Of a stretch of 56,083 bases of DNA, positions 17,363-26,646 are shown one piece after another. The translations under genes and the position numbers were made by a program. Location of the stretch: assembly GCA_018267725.1 (NCBI GenBank), contig JAFDXY010000019.1:1-56083 (forward strand), read 5' to 3'. Within the stretch, counting starts at the first letter, position 1; every line of letters starts with the position of its first letter. The stretch comes from Bacteroidota bacterium. Lineage in GTDB: Bacteria; Bacteroidota; Bacteroidia; Chitinophagales; Chitinophagaceae. The notes beneath the pieces are model-generated. The model searched no databases, was not told where the DNA came from, and saw only the letters and a list, made by a program, of their open reading frames with translations.

Positions 17363-18097
17363 CTATCTAACAATTTCTTTTATTTTTTTAGTATCGTTTC
17401 TAAAATTAATTACCAAACCAATACCGCCTGTTTTTGTAATAGGGTCGAAGGTGGGTTTAATTTTCATACTTAAATCTGGCGTTACATTAAAATTTCTTAA
17501 ATGTGCAAATACAGTTGCATCGGCAACATTTAAACCCCAAGCAATTAAAAACCAAAACACAGAATAATCTCTGTTTTGTCTGTAAGCATTTCTTGCATTT
17601 TGTAAAGCTGCTAAATCTATTCTGTGTTGTAAAATACCGGGTCTTATTTCGGGGTCAATATTATTTAAGGCCGAAGAATCTGCCGAAGTTGGTGGTGGGG
17701 TTCCGTTTCCGTTTATGCCATAAGTTGCTAAGAATAAAGCATTGTATGCAAAATTTACTTTTTTAAATTCGTTATTGTTAAAGATAAAAGTAATAACAGG
17801 AATTGAAAGTGCACCGTAAACAATTGGTATTTTCCAATACTCACGGTTATATGCTTGGCCCAAACCCGGCAATATTAAAGAACGCATAGTTGCTTTATGT
17901 GGGTCGTGATATTTTTTTATAACAACAGGCGTTGTGCTACTATCTTTTTTTGTAGTTGTATTAACTGTTGTTTTTTTTAATGTAGTATCTGTATTGTTTA
18001 TTAAAGATGTAGCTGATAGTTTAGCTTTATCATCTTGTGCTTTACTACTATTTATAAAAAAAAATAATATAACAAGTATGGTAAGAATACACTTCAT
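17363..18097 (-). CDS. DUF5683 domain membrane protein
   Basis: A 244-residue protein with a signal peptide (1-20, ending SSKAQ), a threonine- and lysine-rich linker, and the domain beginning PHKATMRSLILPGLGQAYNREYWKIPIVYGAL, which is the hallmark of DUF5683. Two or three hydrophobic segments follow (around IVYGALSIPVITFIF and VFWFLIAWGLNVADATVF), ending with strands including GIGLVINFR. Function unknown. It is placed between parB (6 bp upstream) and dapB. Confidence 0.8.
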   Translation of the reverse strand: MKCILTILVILFFFINSSKAQDDKAKLSATSLINNTDTTLKKTTVNTTTKKDSSTTPVVIKKYHDPHKATMRSLILPGLGQAYNREYWKIPIVYGALSIPVITFIFNNNEFKKVNFAYNALFLATYGINGNGTPPPTSADSSALNNIDPEIRPGILQHRIDLAALQNARNAYRQNRDYSVFWFLIAWGLNVADATVFAHLRNFNVTPDLSMKIKPTFDPITKTGGIGLVINFRNDTKKIKEIVR

Positions 18098-18103
18098 TAA
18101 TAA

Positions 18104-19030
18104 CTAACTGATGGTTACATTCATTTGGTCGAGTATTTTATTAAATTCTTGTAAAGAAAAATATTCAACCGTAATTGTGCCGTAACCTTTTTTATTATGT
18201 ACCAATTTTACTTTGGTTCCAAAATGAGATGCTAAAGTATCTTCAATTTTTTTATATGCAGGTGGTAATTGATTTTTTAGTGAAGATTTAACTGCACTGT
18301 TATCTCCACCAGATTTGTATAATTTTCTAACAAGATCTTCTGTTTGCCTTACACTTAATTGTTTGCTTTTTATTTCGTTGTAAACAAATAATTGTTTATC
18401 AACCGTATCAATATTTACCAAAGCACGTGCATGGCCCATAGATAAATTTCCGTTGCGTACCGCTAACTGAATATCGGGAGGAAGTTTAAGTAAACGTATG
18501 TAATTGGTTACGGTTGTTCTTTCTTTTCCCATTCTTTCTGCTACTTGCTCTTGCGTATAATTTAATTCTTCCATCATACGTTTGTAGCTTAAACCAATTT
18601 CTATTGCATTAAGATTTTCGCGTTGTAAATTTTCTAATAATGCAAGTTCTAAAAGTTCTTTATCGTTGGCTTGACGAATATAAACAGGTACATCTTTTAA
18701 GCCTGCAAGTTTTGATGCACGAAATCTTCTTTCACCTGCAACTAATTGATATTTTCCGTTAGTTAATTTTGATACAGTTAGTGGTTGAATAATATCGTGC
18801 ATTTTTATTGATGCAGCTAATTCACTTAAAGTATATTCATCAAAATCTCGGCGTGGTTGTTTAGGATTTATTTGAATATCATCAATACTAATTCTTGTTG
18901 AGGTAACTGTTTTTTCAACAACTTCATTTTTTAATGTTCCAGCAGTAGTTTTTAAATCTTCATCAATATTTTTTAAAAGGCTTCTTAAACCTTTTCCTAT
19001 TGCATCTTTATTATGTTTGGGTGTAGTCAT
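18104..19030 (-). CDS. parB: Chromosome partitioning protein ParB
   Basis: CTP-dependent DNA clamp that loads at parS and organises the origin region. The 308 residues have the CTPase/N domain with IQPLTVSKL, the GERRFRASKLAG motif (C-box) and ENLQRENLNAIEIG, the helix-turn-helix with YTQEQVAERMGKERTTVTNYIRLLKLP, and a C-terminal dimerisation domain. Preceded by parA. I found no 16-bp parS site in the window. The 82-bp parA-parB gap is a stretch of AT-rich near-repeats (see separate entry). Confidence 0.96.
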   Translation of the reverse strand: MTTPKHNKDAIGKGLRSLLKNIDEDLKTTAGTLKNEVVEKTVTSTRISIDDIQINPKQPRRDFDEYTLSELAASIKMHDIIQPLTVSKLTNGKYQLVAGERRFRASKLAGLKDVPVYIRQANDKELLELALLENLQRENLNAIEIGLSYKRMMEELNYTQEQVAERMGKERTTVTNYIRLLKLPPDIQLAVRNGNLSMGHARALVNIDTVDKQLFVYNEIKSKQLSVRQTEDLVRKLYKSGGDNSAVKSSLKNQLPPAYKKIEDTLASHFGTKVKLVHNKKGYGTITVEYFSLQEFNKILDQMNVTIS

Positions 19031-19112
19031 TTAATTTTAATTAAGCATTAAAAATTAAGAATTAAAAGTTAAGAGTTGAATATATTTATAACTTATAATT
19101 CATAACTCATAA
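19031..19112. repeat. AT-rich near-repeat region between parA and parB
   Basis: Degenerate tandem units of about 7-9 bp, first AAAAATTAAG AATTAAAAGT TAAGAG-like, then ACTTATAATT CATAACTCAT AATT-like. A comparable ATTCATAACT TATCACTTAT CATT stretch is in the exbB-exbD gap at 10175-10200. No coding potential. Both lie between co-transcribed genes, so they are probably untranslated spacers. Confidence 0.35.
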
Positions 19113-19913
19113 TTATTCAATGATCCTTTCTTCATTCGTCATTTTTGTCATTTCATTTTTTTGCAGAATTTCTTTTGCAAGGTTTAAATAGTTAATGGCA
19201 CCTTTACTTTCTGCATCGTATAAAATAGCTGGTTTTCCTACACTTGGGGCTTCGCTTAATCTTGTATTTCTGTGAATAATGGTTGAAAAAACAATATCAT
19301 CAAAATGCCTTCTTACTTCGCTTACTACTTGGTTGCATAAACGTAAGCGGCCATCATACATCGTCATTAAAATTCCTTCAATTTGTAAATCTGGGTTTAA
19401 ACGATTTTGTACAATTTTTACGGTGTTTAATAATTTTCCTAAACCTTCTAATGCAAAAAATTCGCATTGCACAGGTACTATAACACTGGTACTTGCCACT
19501 AATGAATTTACGGTTGTTAAACCAAGTGATGGAGAACAATCTATTATAATAAAATCATATTTGTCTTTAACAGGCTCTAACAAAGTTTTCATTACATTTT
19601 CTCTGTTAGGATAATTTATCATTTCAATTTCTGCACCCACTAAATCAATATGGCTGGGCAATACATCTAAATGAGGCATTTCACTTTTTAAAATTACATC
19701 GGCAGCTTTTGTATTGTTTACCATACAATCGTACAAGCTGCTGGTTATGTTGTGCAAATCAAAACCTGTACCTGTTGTACTGTTTGCTTGTGGGTCTGCA
19801 TCTACCAAAAGTGTTTTATACTCAAGTACAGCAAGGCTTGCAGCTACATTTATAGCAGTTGTTGTTTTTCCAACTCCACCTTTTTGATTTGCTACGCCAA
19901 TAATTCTTGCCAT
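19113..19913 (-). CDS. parA: Chromosome partitioning ATPase ParA (Soj)
   Basis: Walker-type ATPase that, with ParB, segregates chromosome origins. The 266 residues contain the deviant Walker A KGGVGKTT (about 11-18), Walker A' in [10 protein letters not shown], and Walker B with [11 protein letters not shown]. The chromosomal Soj-like length and the conserved order with parB favour a chromosomal system rather than a plasmid one. It begins the run parA-parB-DUF5683-dapB. Confidence 0.96.
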   Translation of the reverse strand: MARIIGVANQKGGVGKTTTAINVAASLAVLEYKTLLVDADPQANSTTGTGFDLHNITSSLYDCMVNNTKAADVILKSEMPHLDVLPSHIDLVGAEIEMINYPNRENVMKTLLEPVKDKYDFIIIDCSPSLGLTTVNSLVASTSVIVPVQCEFFALEGLGKLLNTVKIVQNRLNPDLQIEGILMTMYDGRLRLCNQVVSEVRRHFDDIVFSTIIHRNTRLSEAPSVGKPAILYDAESKGAINYLNLAKEILQKNEMTKMTNEERIIE

Positions 19914-19964
19914 TAGTTTTTTTATTTTATGTAATCAACTTTTATATTTCTTTTCATACAAATT

Positions 19965-20645
19965 TTACAGTTCAATTGTTTCTCCAATTTTGGGTAGTAA
20001 CAATTTTTTTCCTGCATCTGCAAAATATTTTATTGCTTGTTCTGTATCAATTTTTATAAATCCAAATGTATTGTAATGCACACCAATTATGGTATTACAT
20101 TCAATAAAATCAGCAGCTTTAACTGCATCTGCAACATCCATTGTAAAATTATCTCCAATGGGCAATACACAGTAATTTAGTTTTGCCCAATGGGGAATTA
20201 ATTGCATATCTAACGTTAATGCTGTATCTCCACTATAATAAAAATTTCCTTCGGTTGTTGTAAAAATAAAACCCATTGGGTTGCCGCCATAACTGCCATC
20301 GGGCAAGCCGCTACTATGTTGTGCAACTACACATTTTACTGTTCCAAAATCAAATTTCCATTTTCCACCCGTATTCATAGGGTGTGTGTTAGAAACTTCT
20401 TGTTTGTTTAACCATTCATGAATTTCAAAACTGCAAACCACTTTTGCATTGGTGCGTTTGGCAATGGCTATACAATCTGCAATATGATCTATATGACCAT
20501 GACTTAAAAAAATATAATCGGTTTTTATTGAATGAATATCAATATTTTTTGCTAATTCATTATAGCTAATAAACGAATCGAATAATATTTTTTTGCCACC
20601 TACTTCAACCAAAAAAGTTGAATGGCCATAATAAGTTAGTTTCAT
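19965..20645 (-). CDS. UPF0173 metal-dependent hydrolase (metallo-beta-lactamase fold)
   Basis: A 226-residue cytosolic hydrolase of the UPF0173/YtkL group. It opens with MKLTYYGHSTFLVEVGGKKILFD and has the metal motif HGHIDH (about 50-55), later ligands in YSGDTAL, and a final histidine in GVHYNTFG. Substrate unknown for the family. It lies 51 bp upstream of parA on the same strand, perhaps sharing its transcript. Confidence 0.9.
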   Translation of the reverse strand: MKLTYYGHSTFLVEVGGKKILFDSFISYNELAKNIDIHSIKTDYIFLSHGHIDHIADCIAIAKRTNAKVVCSFEIHEWLNKQEVSNTHPMNTGGKWKFDFGTVKCVVAQHSSGLPDGSYGGNPMGFIFTTTEGNFYYSGDTALTLDMQLIPHWAKLNYCVLPIGDNFTMDVADAVKAADFIECNTIIGVHYNTFGFIKIDTEQAIKYFADAGKKLLLPKIGETIEL

Positions 20646-20935
20646 GCCTTATTTAATTAAGGGCTGCGAAAATACGGTTTGCCTTTTCTTTACACAACAA
20701 TATTACCTAATTGCTGTGGGTGTTTAAAAGTAAATTTTCAACATTTGGGGCAATATGCTAAAAAAATATGCTGTACAAGTTTAATGTAAGCGTTAATATC
20801 AGATTTACATTGTTTATTGCGGCAATTAATTAAACTATTTATTTTTTGTTTGAACCAATTTTAACATGAATATGTAGTTGCTTTCGGTAAAATAAACATT
20901 ACTTTCATTCGTTACTCTTAAACAAATATTTATAC

Positions 20936-22183
20936 ATGAGAACTTCAGGATTTTGGTTAATAATAGCAGGAATAATGTTGTTGGTAGATTTTTATGTGTT
21001 TCAAGTAGTAAAATCAGTATCGCAAAATACTTCAGAAAAAACAAAACTAATTGTTGCAATTGTTTATTGGGTTGTATCAATTACTGCGTTGGCATTGCTT
21101 ATTTCATTTCCTTACATACAATATTTTCAAACATCTAAAAACCTTCGCAATTATGTATTTGCAATTATTGCCGGGTTATTTTTTGCCAAACTATTAGCAT
21201 CGGTATTTTTTTTAATAGATGATATAAGAAGATTATTTATGTGGATAGGAAGTAAACTTTTTTCTAATACCGGTGCTCATTTTGCCGATGAAGGTGGAAA
21301 TATTTCACGCTCCGTTTTTATGAATTGGTTAGGTATAGGAATTGGCGGAACTTTATTTGGAACATTATTATATGGCTTTAGCAATAAATACAACTACCAA
21401 GTAAGAAAAATAAAATTAGCTTTTGAAAATTTACCTACAGCTTTTAAAGGTTTAAAAATTGTACATATAAGTGATATACACAGCGGAAGTTTTCAAAACA
21501 AAGAAGCAGTGCAGCATGGTGTTGATTTAATAATGCAACAAAACGCCGATTTAATTTTATTTACCGGCGATTTGGTGAATGACAGGCATGAAGAAATGGA
21601 TGAATATATTAATGTTTTTAATAAACTAAAAGCTCCAATGGGCGTGTTTAGCACTTTGGGTAATCATGATTATGGAGATTATATAAGTTGGTCATCGCCG
21701 CAGGCAAAACAAAAAAATTTAGATCAATTAAAACAAGTGCATGCTACATTAGGTTGGCGTTTATTAATGAATGAACATGTTATTTTAAATAAAGGAAACG
21801 ATGCTATTGCTTTATTGGGAATTGAAAATTGGGGAGCAAAAGGGAGATTTCCTAAATATGGAAAAATGAATGAAGCATATCCGGGAACTGAAAAATATCC
21901 GTTTAAAATTTTAATGAGCCACGACCCCAGCCATTGGGATGCAGAAGTAAGAACAAAATATGCTGATATTGATTTAATGCTGGCGGGCCATACACATGGT
22001 TTTCAGTTTGGAATAGAAAACCCATATTTTAAATGGAGCCCTGTGCAATGGATGTATAAACAATGGGCAGGTTTATATGAAGAAGGTAAACAAAAATTAT
22101 ATGTAAACAGAGGTTTTGGTTTTATTGGTTATCCGGGCAGAGTAGGTATTTTGCCAGAAATTACATTGATAGAATTGGGATGA
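20936..22183 (+). CDS. Membrane-anchored metallophosphoesterase (YkuE-like)
   Basis: A 415-residue protein with about four N-terminal transmembrane segments (roughly residues 5-23, 40-60, 69-90 and 118-137) and a calcineurin-like phosphoesterase domain. The metal ligands appear in order: VHISDIHSG (D and H), LFTGDLVND, LGNHDYG, a histidine in LMSHDPSHWD, and AGHTHGFQFG. The domain is probably on the far side of the membrane; in related YkuE/YaeI proteins it acts on lipid or nucleotide phosphates, but the substrate here is unknown. The 290-bp gap before it is AT-rich and shows no gene. Confidence 0.88.
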   Translation: MRTSGFWLIIAGIMLLVDFYVFQVVKSVSQNTSEKTKLIVAIVYWVVSITALALLISFPYIQYFQTSKNLRNYVFAIIAGLFFAKLLASVFFLIDDIRRLFMWIGSKLFSNTGAHFADEGGNISRSVFMNWLGIGIGGTLFGTLLYGFSNKYNYQVRKIKLAFENLPTAFKGLKIVHISDIHSGSFQNKEAVQHGVDLIMQQNADLILFTGDLVNDRHEEMDEYINVFNKLKAPMGVFSTLGNHDYGDYISWSSPQAKQKNLDQLKQVHATLGWRLLMNEHVILNKGNDAIALLGIENWGAKGRFPKYGKMNEAYPGTEKYPFKILMSHDPSHWDAEVRTKYADIDLMLAGHTHGFQFGIENPYFKWSPVQWMYKQWAGLYEEGKQKLYVNRGFGFIGYPGRVGILPEITLIELG

Positions 22184-22288
22184 TATTTAATAGATTAACA
22201 ATTATTTGTTTTTATTTGCAATCAAGAAAAAAATAGAAATAATATTTGGCATAATCATTGAAAAGGCAAACCTCAAATCAAAAAAAAT

Positions 22289-22861
22289 ATGAAAAAAATT
22301 ATTATCCTTTCTACAATTATTTTATGCTTTAGTGCAACAAGCTTTTCGCAGGGCTTTCATTTGGGTGCTAAAGTTGGTGCCAATGCAACTAAAATTAGCG
22401 GACAATCTTTTAATAATGGTTTTAACCTTGGTTATCAATTAGGTGGTTTTGCCGAAATAGATTTTAGTAAAACAATTGGTATTCAGCCAGAAGTATTGTT
22501 TAGTCAATCTCAAACAACTACAACAAATCTTAACTCAAACCTTACACCAAATAAAGATGCAAAATTCAATTATTTATCAATTCCTATTTTGTTAAGAATT
22601 AATACCGGAAAATTATTAACGCTGCATGTTGGACCACAATACAGCATTGTAATGAATAATAATAATACGGCTGTTCAAAACGGCTCAAATGCTTTTAAAA
22701 ATGGCGATTTTGCAATGGTTGCAGGTTTGCAATTTAATTTAGGCAGTTTAAGAATTTATGGAAGATATAATATTGGTTTAAGCAACTTAAATGATATTGA
22801 TAATAAAGAACAATGGAAAAGCCAGCAAATACAAGTAGGGCTTGGTTTAAAAATATTCTAA
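22289..22861 (+). CDS. Outer-membrane beta-barrel protein (PorT-like family)
   Basis: A 190-residue protein with a signal peptide (1-20, ending SFSQG) and the repeating LGAKVGANATKISG and YQLGGFAEIDFSKTIGIQPEVLFSQS strands typical of the Bacteroidota outer-membrane beta-barrel domain (porin-like PF13568 type), ending QVGLGLKIF with a terminal aromatic. This is a very common family with no defined substrate; it is not the T9SS PorT itself on length grounds alone. A hairpin terminator follows. Confidence 0.75.
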   Translation: MKKIIILSTIILCFSATSFSQGFHLGAKVGANATKISGQSFNNGFNLGYQLGGFAEIDFSKTIGIQPEVLFSQSQTTTTNLNSNLTPNKDAKFNYLSIPILLRINTGKLLTLHVGPQYSIVMNNNNTAVQNGSNAFKNGDFAMVAGLQFNLGSLRIYGRYNIGLSNLNDIDNKEQWKSQQIQVGLGLKIF

Positions 22862-22883
22862 TATCATATATTTTCATTTACAA

Positions 22884-22914
22884 AAGCACACTGTAAAACG
22901 GTGTGTTTTTTATT
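22884..22914 (+). terminator. Rho-independent terminator after the beta-barrel gene
   Basis: AAGCACACTG and CGGTGTGTTT form a stem (with one T-G wobble and one mismatch) around TAAAA, followed by a T-rich tail. It lies about 20 bp after the stop at 22861. Confidence 0.75.
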
Positions 22915-23041
22915 TTATACAATGCCATTTTGTACAAATTTTTATATTAAAATTCCTGTGGCATTAATATTGACTATTTTGCACCACTTATTAAATAAGA
23001 ATTTTACTGCTGTTATGGCATATTAATTTTTTGGAAAACTT

Positions 23042-25435
23042 ATGAATACAAATAAATTTTTTTCGAGTGAAGATGAACAAGACTTCTTACCAATTATTCC
23101 TTTAAACGAACAAGATGATAACGATAAAACAGTTATTCCTGCTACATTACCCATTCTTCCATTAAGAAATACAGTACTATTTCCGGGCGTAGTTATACCT
23201 ATTACAGTTGGCAGAGATAAAAGTATAAAAGCCGTAAACGATGCCTATAAAGGCGATAAATTAATTGGTGTATTAGCACAAAAAGATACTAATATAGAAG
23301 ACCCCGAAGCAAAAGATTTATGCAATATTGGAACAGTTGCCAAAATTGTAAAATTGATAAAAATGCCCGATGGTGGCACTACCATTATTATTCAAGGAAA
23401 GAAACGTTTTGAATTAACACAATTGGTTAGCGAAGACCCATATTTTACAGCAGCCATAAAAGTTTTAGAAGATGAAGTAAAAGAAAATGATGAAGATTTT
23501 AATGCTTATGTAAGCTCAATAAAAGATTTAGCAACACGCATTATACAACTTTCTCCCAACCTTCCGGCAGAAGCATCTATTATTTTAAAAAGTATAGAAA
23601 GCCCTGCGTTTTTAATAAATTTTGTAAGCAGTAATTTAAACAGCAGCTTAGATGAAAAACAAGGATTGTTAGAAACAAATGATGTAAAATTTCGTTCAGA
23701 AAAATTAGTTCAAATATTACAAAAAGAATTACAGTTTGCAGAATTAAAAGATAAAGTAACCAGCAAAACCCGCACAGAGCTTGATAAACAACAACGTGAA
23801 TATTTTTTACAACAACAATTAAAAAGTATTAAAGATGAATTAGGCGGAGACTCGAACGATAAGGAATTGGCCGAAATGAAAAAGAAAGCCGAAACTAAAA
23901 AATTTACCGAAGCAGCTAAAACAATGTTTACAACCAATATTGCAAAGCTGGAAAGAATGCATCCTTCAACGCCCGATTATTCTGTTGTTTATAATCATAC
24001 AGACTTATTATTGGATTTACCTTGGAATGAATTTACAGAAGACAATTACGATTTAAAAAACGCTAAAAAAATTTTAGATGCAGACCATTACGGAATGCAA
24101 AAAATTAAAACTCGCATTTTAGAATACCTTGCCGTATTAAAATTAAAAGGCGATATGAAAAGCCCAATACTTTGTTTTGTTGGTCCTCCGGGAATTGGTA
24201 AAACATCGTTAGGTAAAAGCATTGCACATGCCGTTGGCAGAAAATATACACGCGTTAGTTTAGGTGGTTTGCATGATGAAAGCGAAATACGCGGACATCG
24301 CAAAACATATATTGGTGCAATGCCCGGAAGAATTTTGCAAAACATTCGTAAAGTAAAATCTTCTAACCCTGTAATGATTTTAGATGAAGTAGATAAAATA
24401 GGAAACGATCATCGCGGAGATCCTTCCTCTGCTTTATTAGAAGTTTTAGACCCTGAACAAAACAATACTTTTTACGATAATTATTTAGAATTAGAATATG
24501 ATTTAAGTAAAGTATTATTTATAGCAACAGCAAACAATATTCAAAACATTCAACCTGCATTAAGAGACCGTTTAGAAATTATTGATTTAAGCGGATATGC
24601 TATTGAAGAAAAAGTTGAAATTGCCAAACGCCATTTAATTCCCAAACAAAAAGAAGCACATGGCTTAATAAAAAATAATTTTAAAATAGCCGATACGGTT
24701 ATTGAAAAAACAATTGAAAATTATACAAGAGAAAGTGGTGTAAGAGAGTTAGATAGGCAATTGGCTTCTATTATGCGTTATCAGGCAAAAGAAGTAGCAA
24801 CCAAAGGAAAATTAAAACCAACTTTAACCAATGCCGATGTTCAAAAAATATTAGGTCAAGCACGTTATAGTAATGAAATTTATAAAACAGCCAATATGCC
24901 CGGTGTAGCCGTAGGTCTTGCGTGGACTTATGTTGGCGGAGATATTTTATTTATTGAAACTGCTTTAAGCGAAGGAAAAGGGGAATTAAAATTAACCGGA
25001 AATCTTGGTAATGTAATGAAAGAAAGTGCAACTACTGCATTAACTTATTTACAAACACATGCAAAAAAATATGCAATTGATAATGATGCTTTTACAAAGA
25101 AAGCTATTCACATACACGTACCCGAAGGTGCAACACCTAAAGATGGCCCGAGTGCAGGTATAACAATGCTTACAGCTTTAACATCTGCTTTTACAAATAG
25201 AAAAGTAAAACCTTATTTAGCTATGACGGGCGAAATTACTTTACGCGGACAAGTATTACCTGTTGGCGGAATAAAAGAAAAAGTTTTGGCAGCAAAACGT
25301 GCAGGTTTAAAAGAAATTATTATGTGTTGGCAAAATGAAAAAGACGTGCAAGAAATTGATAGCAATTTTATTAAAGGCATACAATTTCATTATGTAAAAA
25401 CAATGCAACAAGTTTTAGAAATTGCATTGGTATAA
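23042..25435 (+). CDS. lon: ATP-dependent protease Lon
   Basis: Cytosolic AAA+ serine protease for misfolded and regulatory proteins. The 797 residues comprise the N-terminal substrate-binding domain (LPILPLRNTVLFPGVVIPI), the AAA+ module with Walker A GPPGIGKTSL (from about 380) and Walker B VMILDEVDKIG, and the protease domain with the Ser-Lys dyad S704 (KDGPSAGI) and K745 (VGGIKEK). Length and all motifs are normal. It appears monocistronic, with a terminator before it (22884) and another after it (25461). Confidence 0.98.
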   Translation: MNTNKFFSSEDEQDFLPIIPLNEQDDNDKTVIPATLPILPLRNTVLFPGVVIPITVGRDKSIKAVNDAYKGDKLIGVLAQKDTNIEDPEAKDLCNIGTVAKIVKLIKMPDGGTTIIIQGKKRFELTQLVSEDPYFTAAIKVLEDEVKENDEDFNAYVSSIKDLATRIIQLSPNLPAEASIILKSIESPAFLINFVSSNLNSSLDEKQGLLETNDVKFRSEKLVQILQKELQFAELKDKVTSKTRTELDKQQREYFLQQQLKSIKDELGGDSNDKELAEMKKKAETKKFTEAAKTMFTTNIAKLERMHPSTPDYSVVYNHTDLLLDLPWNEFTEDNYDLKNAKKILDADHYGMQKIKTRILEYLAVLKLKGDMKSPILCFVGPPGIGKTSLGKSIAHAVGRKYTRVSLGGLHDESEIRGHRKTYIGAMPGRILQNIRKVKSSNPVMILDEVDKIGNDHRGDPSSALLEVLDPEQNNTFYDNYLELEYDLSKVLFIATANNIQNIQPALRDRLEIIDLSGYAIEEKVEIAKRHLIPKQKEAHGLIKNNFKIADTVIEKTIENYTRESGVRELDRQLASIMRYQAKEVATKGKLKPTLTNADVQKILGQARYSNEIYKTANMPGVAVGLAWTYVGGDILFIETALSEGKGELKLTGNLGNVMKESATTALTYLQTHAKKYAIDNDAFTKKAIHIHVPEGATPKDGPSAGITMLTALTSAFTNRKVKPYLAMTGEITLRGQVLPVGGIKEKVLAAKRAGLKEIIMCWQNEKDVQEIDSNFIKGIQFHYVKTMQQVLEIALV

Positions 25436-25460
25436 AAACAACATCAACAAAATAAGTATG

Positions 25461-25492
25461 AAAGGTTTGTGTTTTCACAAACCTTTTTTATT
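25461..25492 (+). terminator. Rho-independent terminator after lon
   Basis: AAAGGTTTGTG and CACAAACCTTT form an 11-bp perfect stem with a TTTT loop, followed by a T-rich tract. It lies 25 bp after the lon stop and ahead of porQ. Confidence 0.9.
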
Positions 25493-25521
25493 GTTTTATA
25501 ATGCTTTACTTTCATTGCCGA

Positions 25522-26550
25522 ATGAAAAAAATTATTAGTTTATTTTTTTTAATAATTTCTAATACCATTATTGCTCAAAATTTAGGAGGCAATACAGTAT
25601 TTAATTTTCTTTCGCAACCCAATACTGCACAGGTTTCTGCATTAGGTGGTATAAATATTTCTAATATAAGTAAAGATGTTGGAATGATTTTTCAAAACCC
25701 TGCATTGTTAAGAACAGAAATGCACCAACAAATTAATACATCATTCAACAGCTTTTTTGCAGGTATAAAAAATTACAGTCTTACTACTGCATTATATTCA
25801 CAAAAAGCAAATATGAATGTAGCATTAGGCATTAATTATTTTAATTATGGTTCTACTACACAAACAGATGCATCGGGAAATATTTACGGAGAATTTAAAC
25901 CGAACGATTATGTTGTTCAACTTACTGCATCAAAAAAATATTTAGAAAAATGGTGGTATGGTGCCACATTAAAATTTGCATCAAGTAATTATGGAATGTA
26001 TAAAAGCAATGGCATTGCAATAGATTTAGGATTAACTTATTATGATAGCTCTAAATTTTTTCAAGCAAGCCTTGTGTTTAAAAATATTGGTACACAATTA
26101 AAAAAGTACGATGGTGCAGGTAAAGAAGAATTGCCTTTTGATTTACAAATTGGCATTACTAAACGGTTATTAAAAGCTCCGTTACAGTTTTCTTTAACTG
26201 CACACCATTTGCAAGCATTTAATATTTATTATAACGATACTACTTTTAATGCATCGCAAGGAGATGATAGTTATTTAAGCAGCAAATTCACCTTACAAAA
26301 AATATTTTCTCATTTAGTGTTTGCTACACAAATTTTTATTGATGAAAAATTAGAAGCAACTATTGGTTATAATTTTTTACGCAGATACGATTTGAATGCA
26401 TACAATATTGCTAATGGATTGAGTGGCTTTACTTTAGGAGCAGGTGTTTTATTAAAAAAATTACATATACGTTATGCAACCGGTTTTTATCAAAAAAATA
26501 TGTTTCACCAATTTAGTTTAAATTTTAATTGGAAAGGAGACGGGCTGTAA
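25522..26550 (+). CDS. porQ: Type IX secretion system protein PorQ
   Basis: Outer-membrane protein of the type IX secretion system; in Porphyromonas it is needed with PorV/PorU/PorZ for attachment of secreted cargo. From the ATG at 25522 the protein has 342 residues: a signal peptide (1-19, ending IIAQN), then GGNTVFNFLSQPNTAQVSALGG, a start I recognise as PorQ, and a barrel body ending QFSLNFNWKGDGL. An upstream ATG at 25501 would add seven residues before the signal peptide and overlaps the terminator tail, so it is less likely. No other T9SS gene is present in the window. Confidence 0.85.
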   Translation: MKKIISLFFLIISNTIIAQNLGGNTVFNFLSQPNTAQVSALGGINISNISKDVGMIFQNPALLRTEMHQQINTSFNSFFAGIKNYSLTTALYSQKANMNVALGINYFNYGSTTQTDASGNIYGEFKPNDYVVQLTASKKYLEKWWYGATLKFASSNYGMYKSNGIAIDLGLTYYDSSKFFQASLVFKNIGTQLKKYDGAGKEELPFDLQIGITKRLLKAPLQFSLTAHHLQAFNIYYNDTTFNASQGDDSYLSSKFTLQKIFSHLVFATQIFIDEKLEATIGYNFLRRYDLNAYNIANGLSGFTLGAGVLLKKLHIRYATGFYQKNMFHQFSLNFNWKGDGL

Positions 26551-26597
26551 TGCTTGCTATTAAATACTTTCAGCATAATTAGAAAATATTGTTAGAA

Positions 26598-26631
26598 CAA
26601 AACCGCCCCCACAAAGTGGGGGCGGTTTTTA
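26598..26631. terminator. Strong bidirectional terminator between porQ and htrA
   Basis: ACCGCCCCCAC and GTGGGGGCGGT form an 11-bp perfect, GC-rich stem with an AAA loop, flanked by A-runs on one side and T-runs on the other. It lies between two convergent genes and stands out in an AT-rich background. Confidence 0.93.
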
Positions 26632-26646
26632 AGTTAATGATTTATT

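Noticed and set aside
20646..20935. 290-bp gap before the phosphoesterase
   Set aside because: Searched for tRNA, ncRNA or a small gene; nothing beyond a short AT-rich leader.
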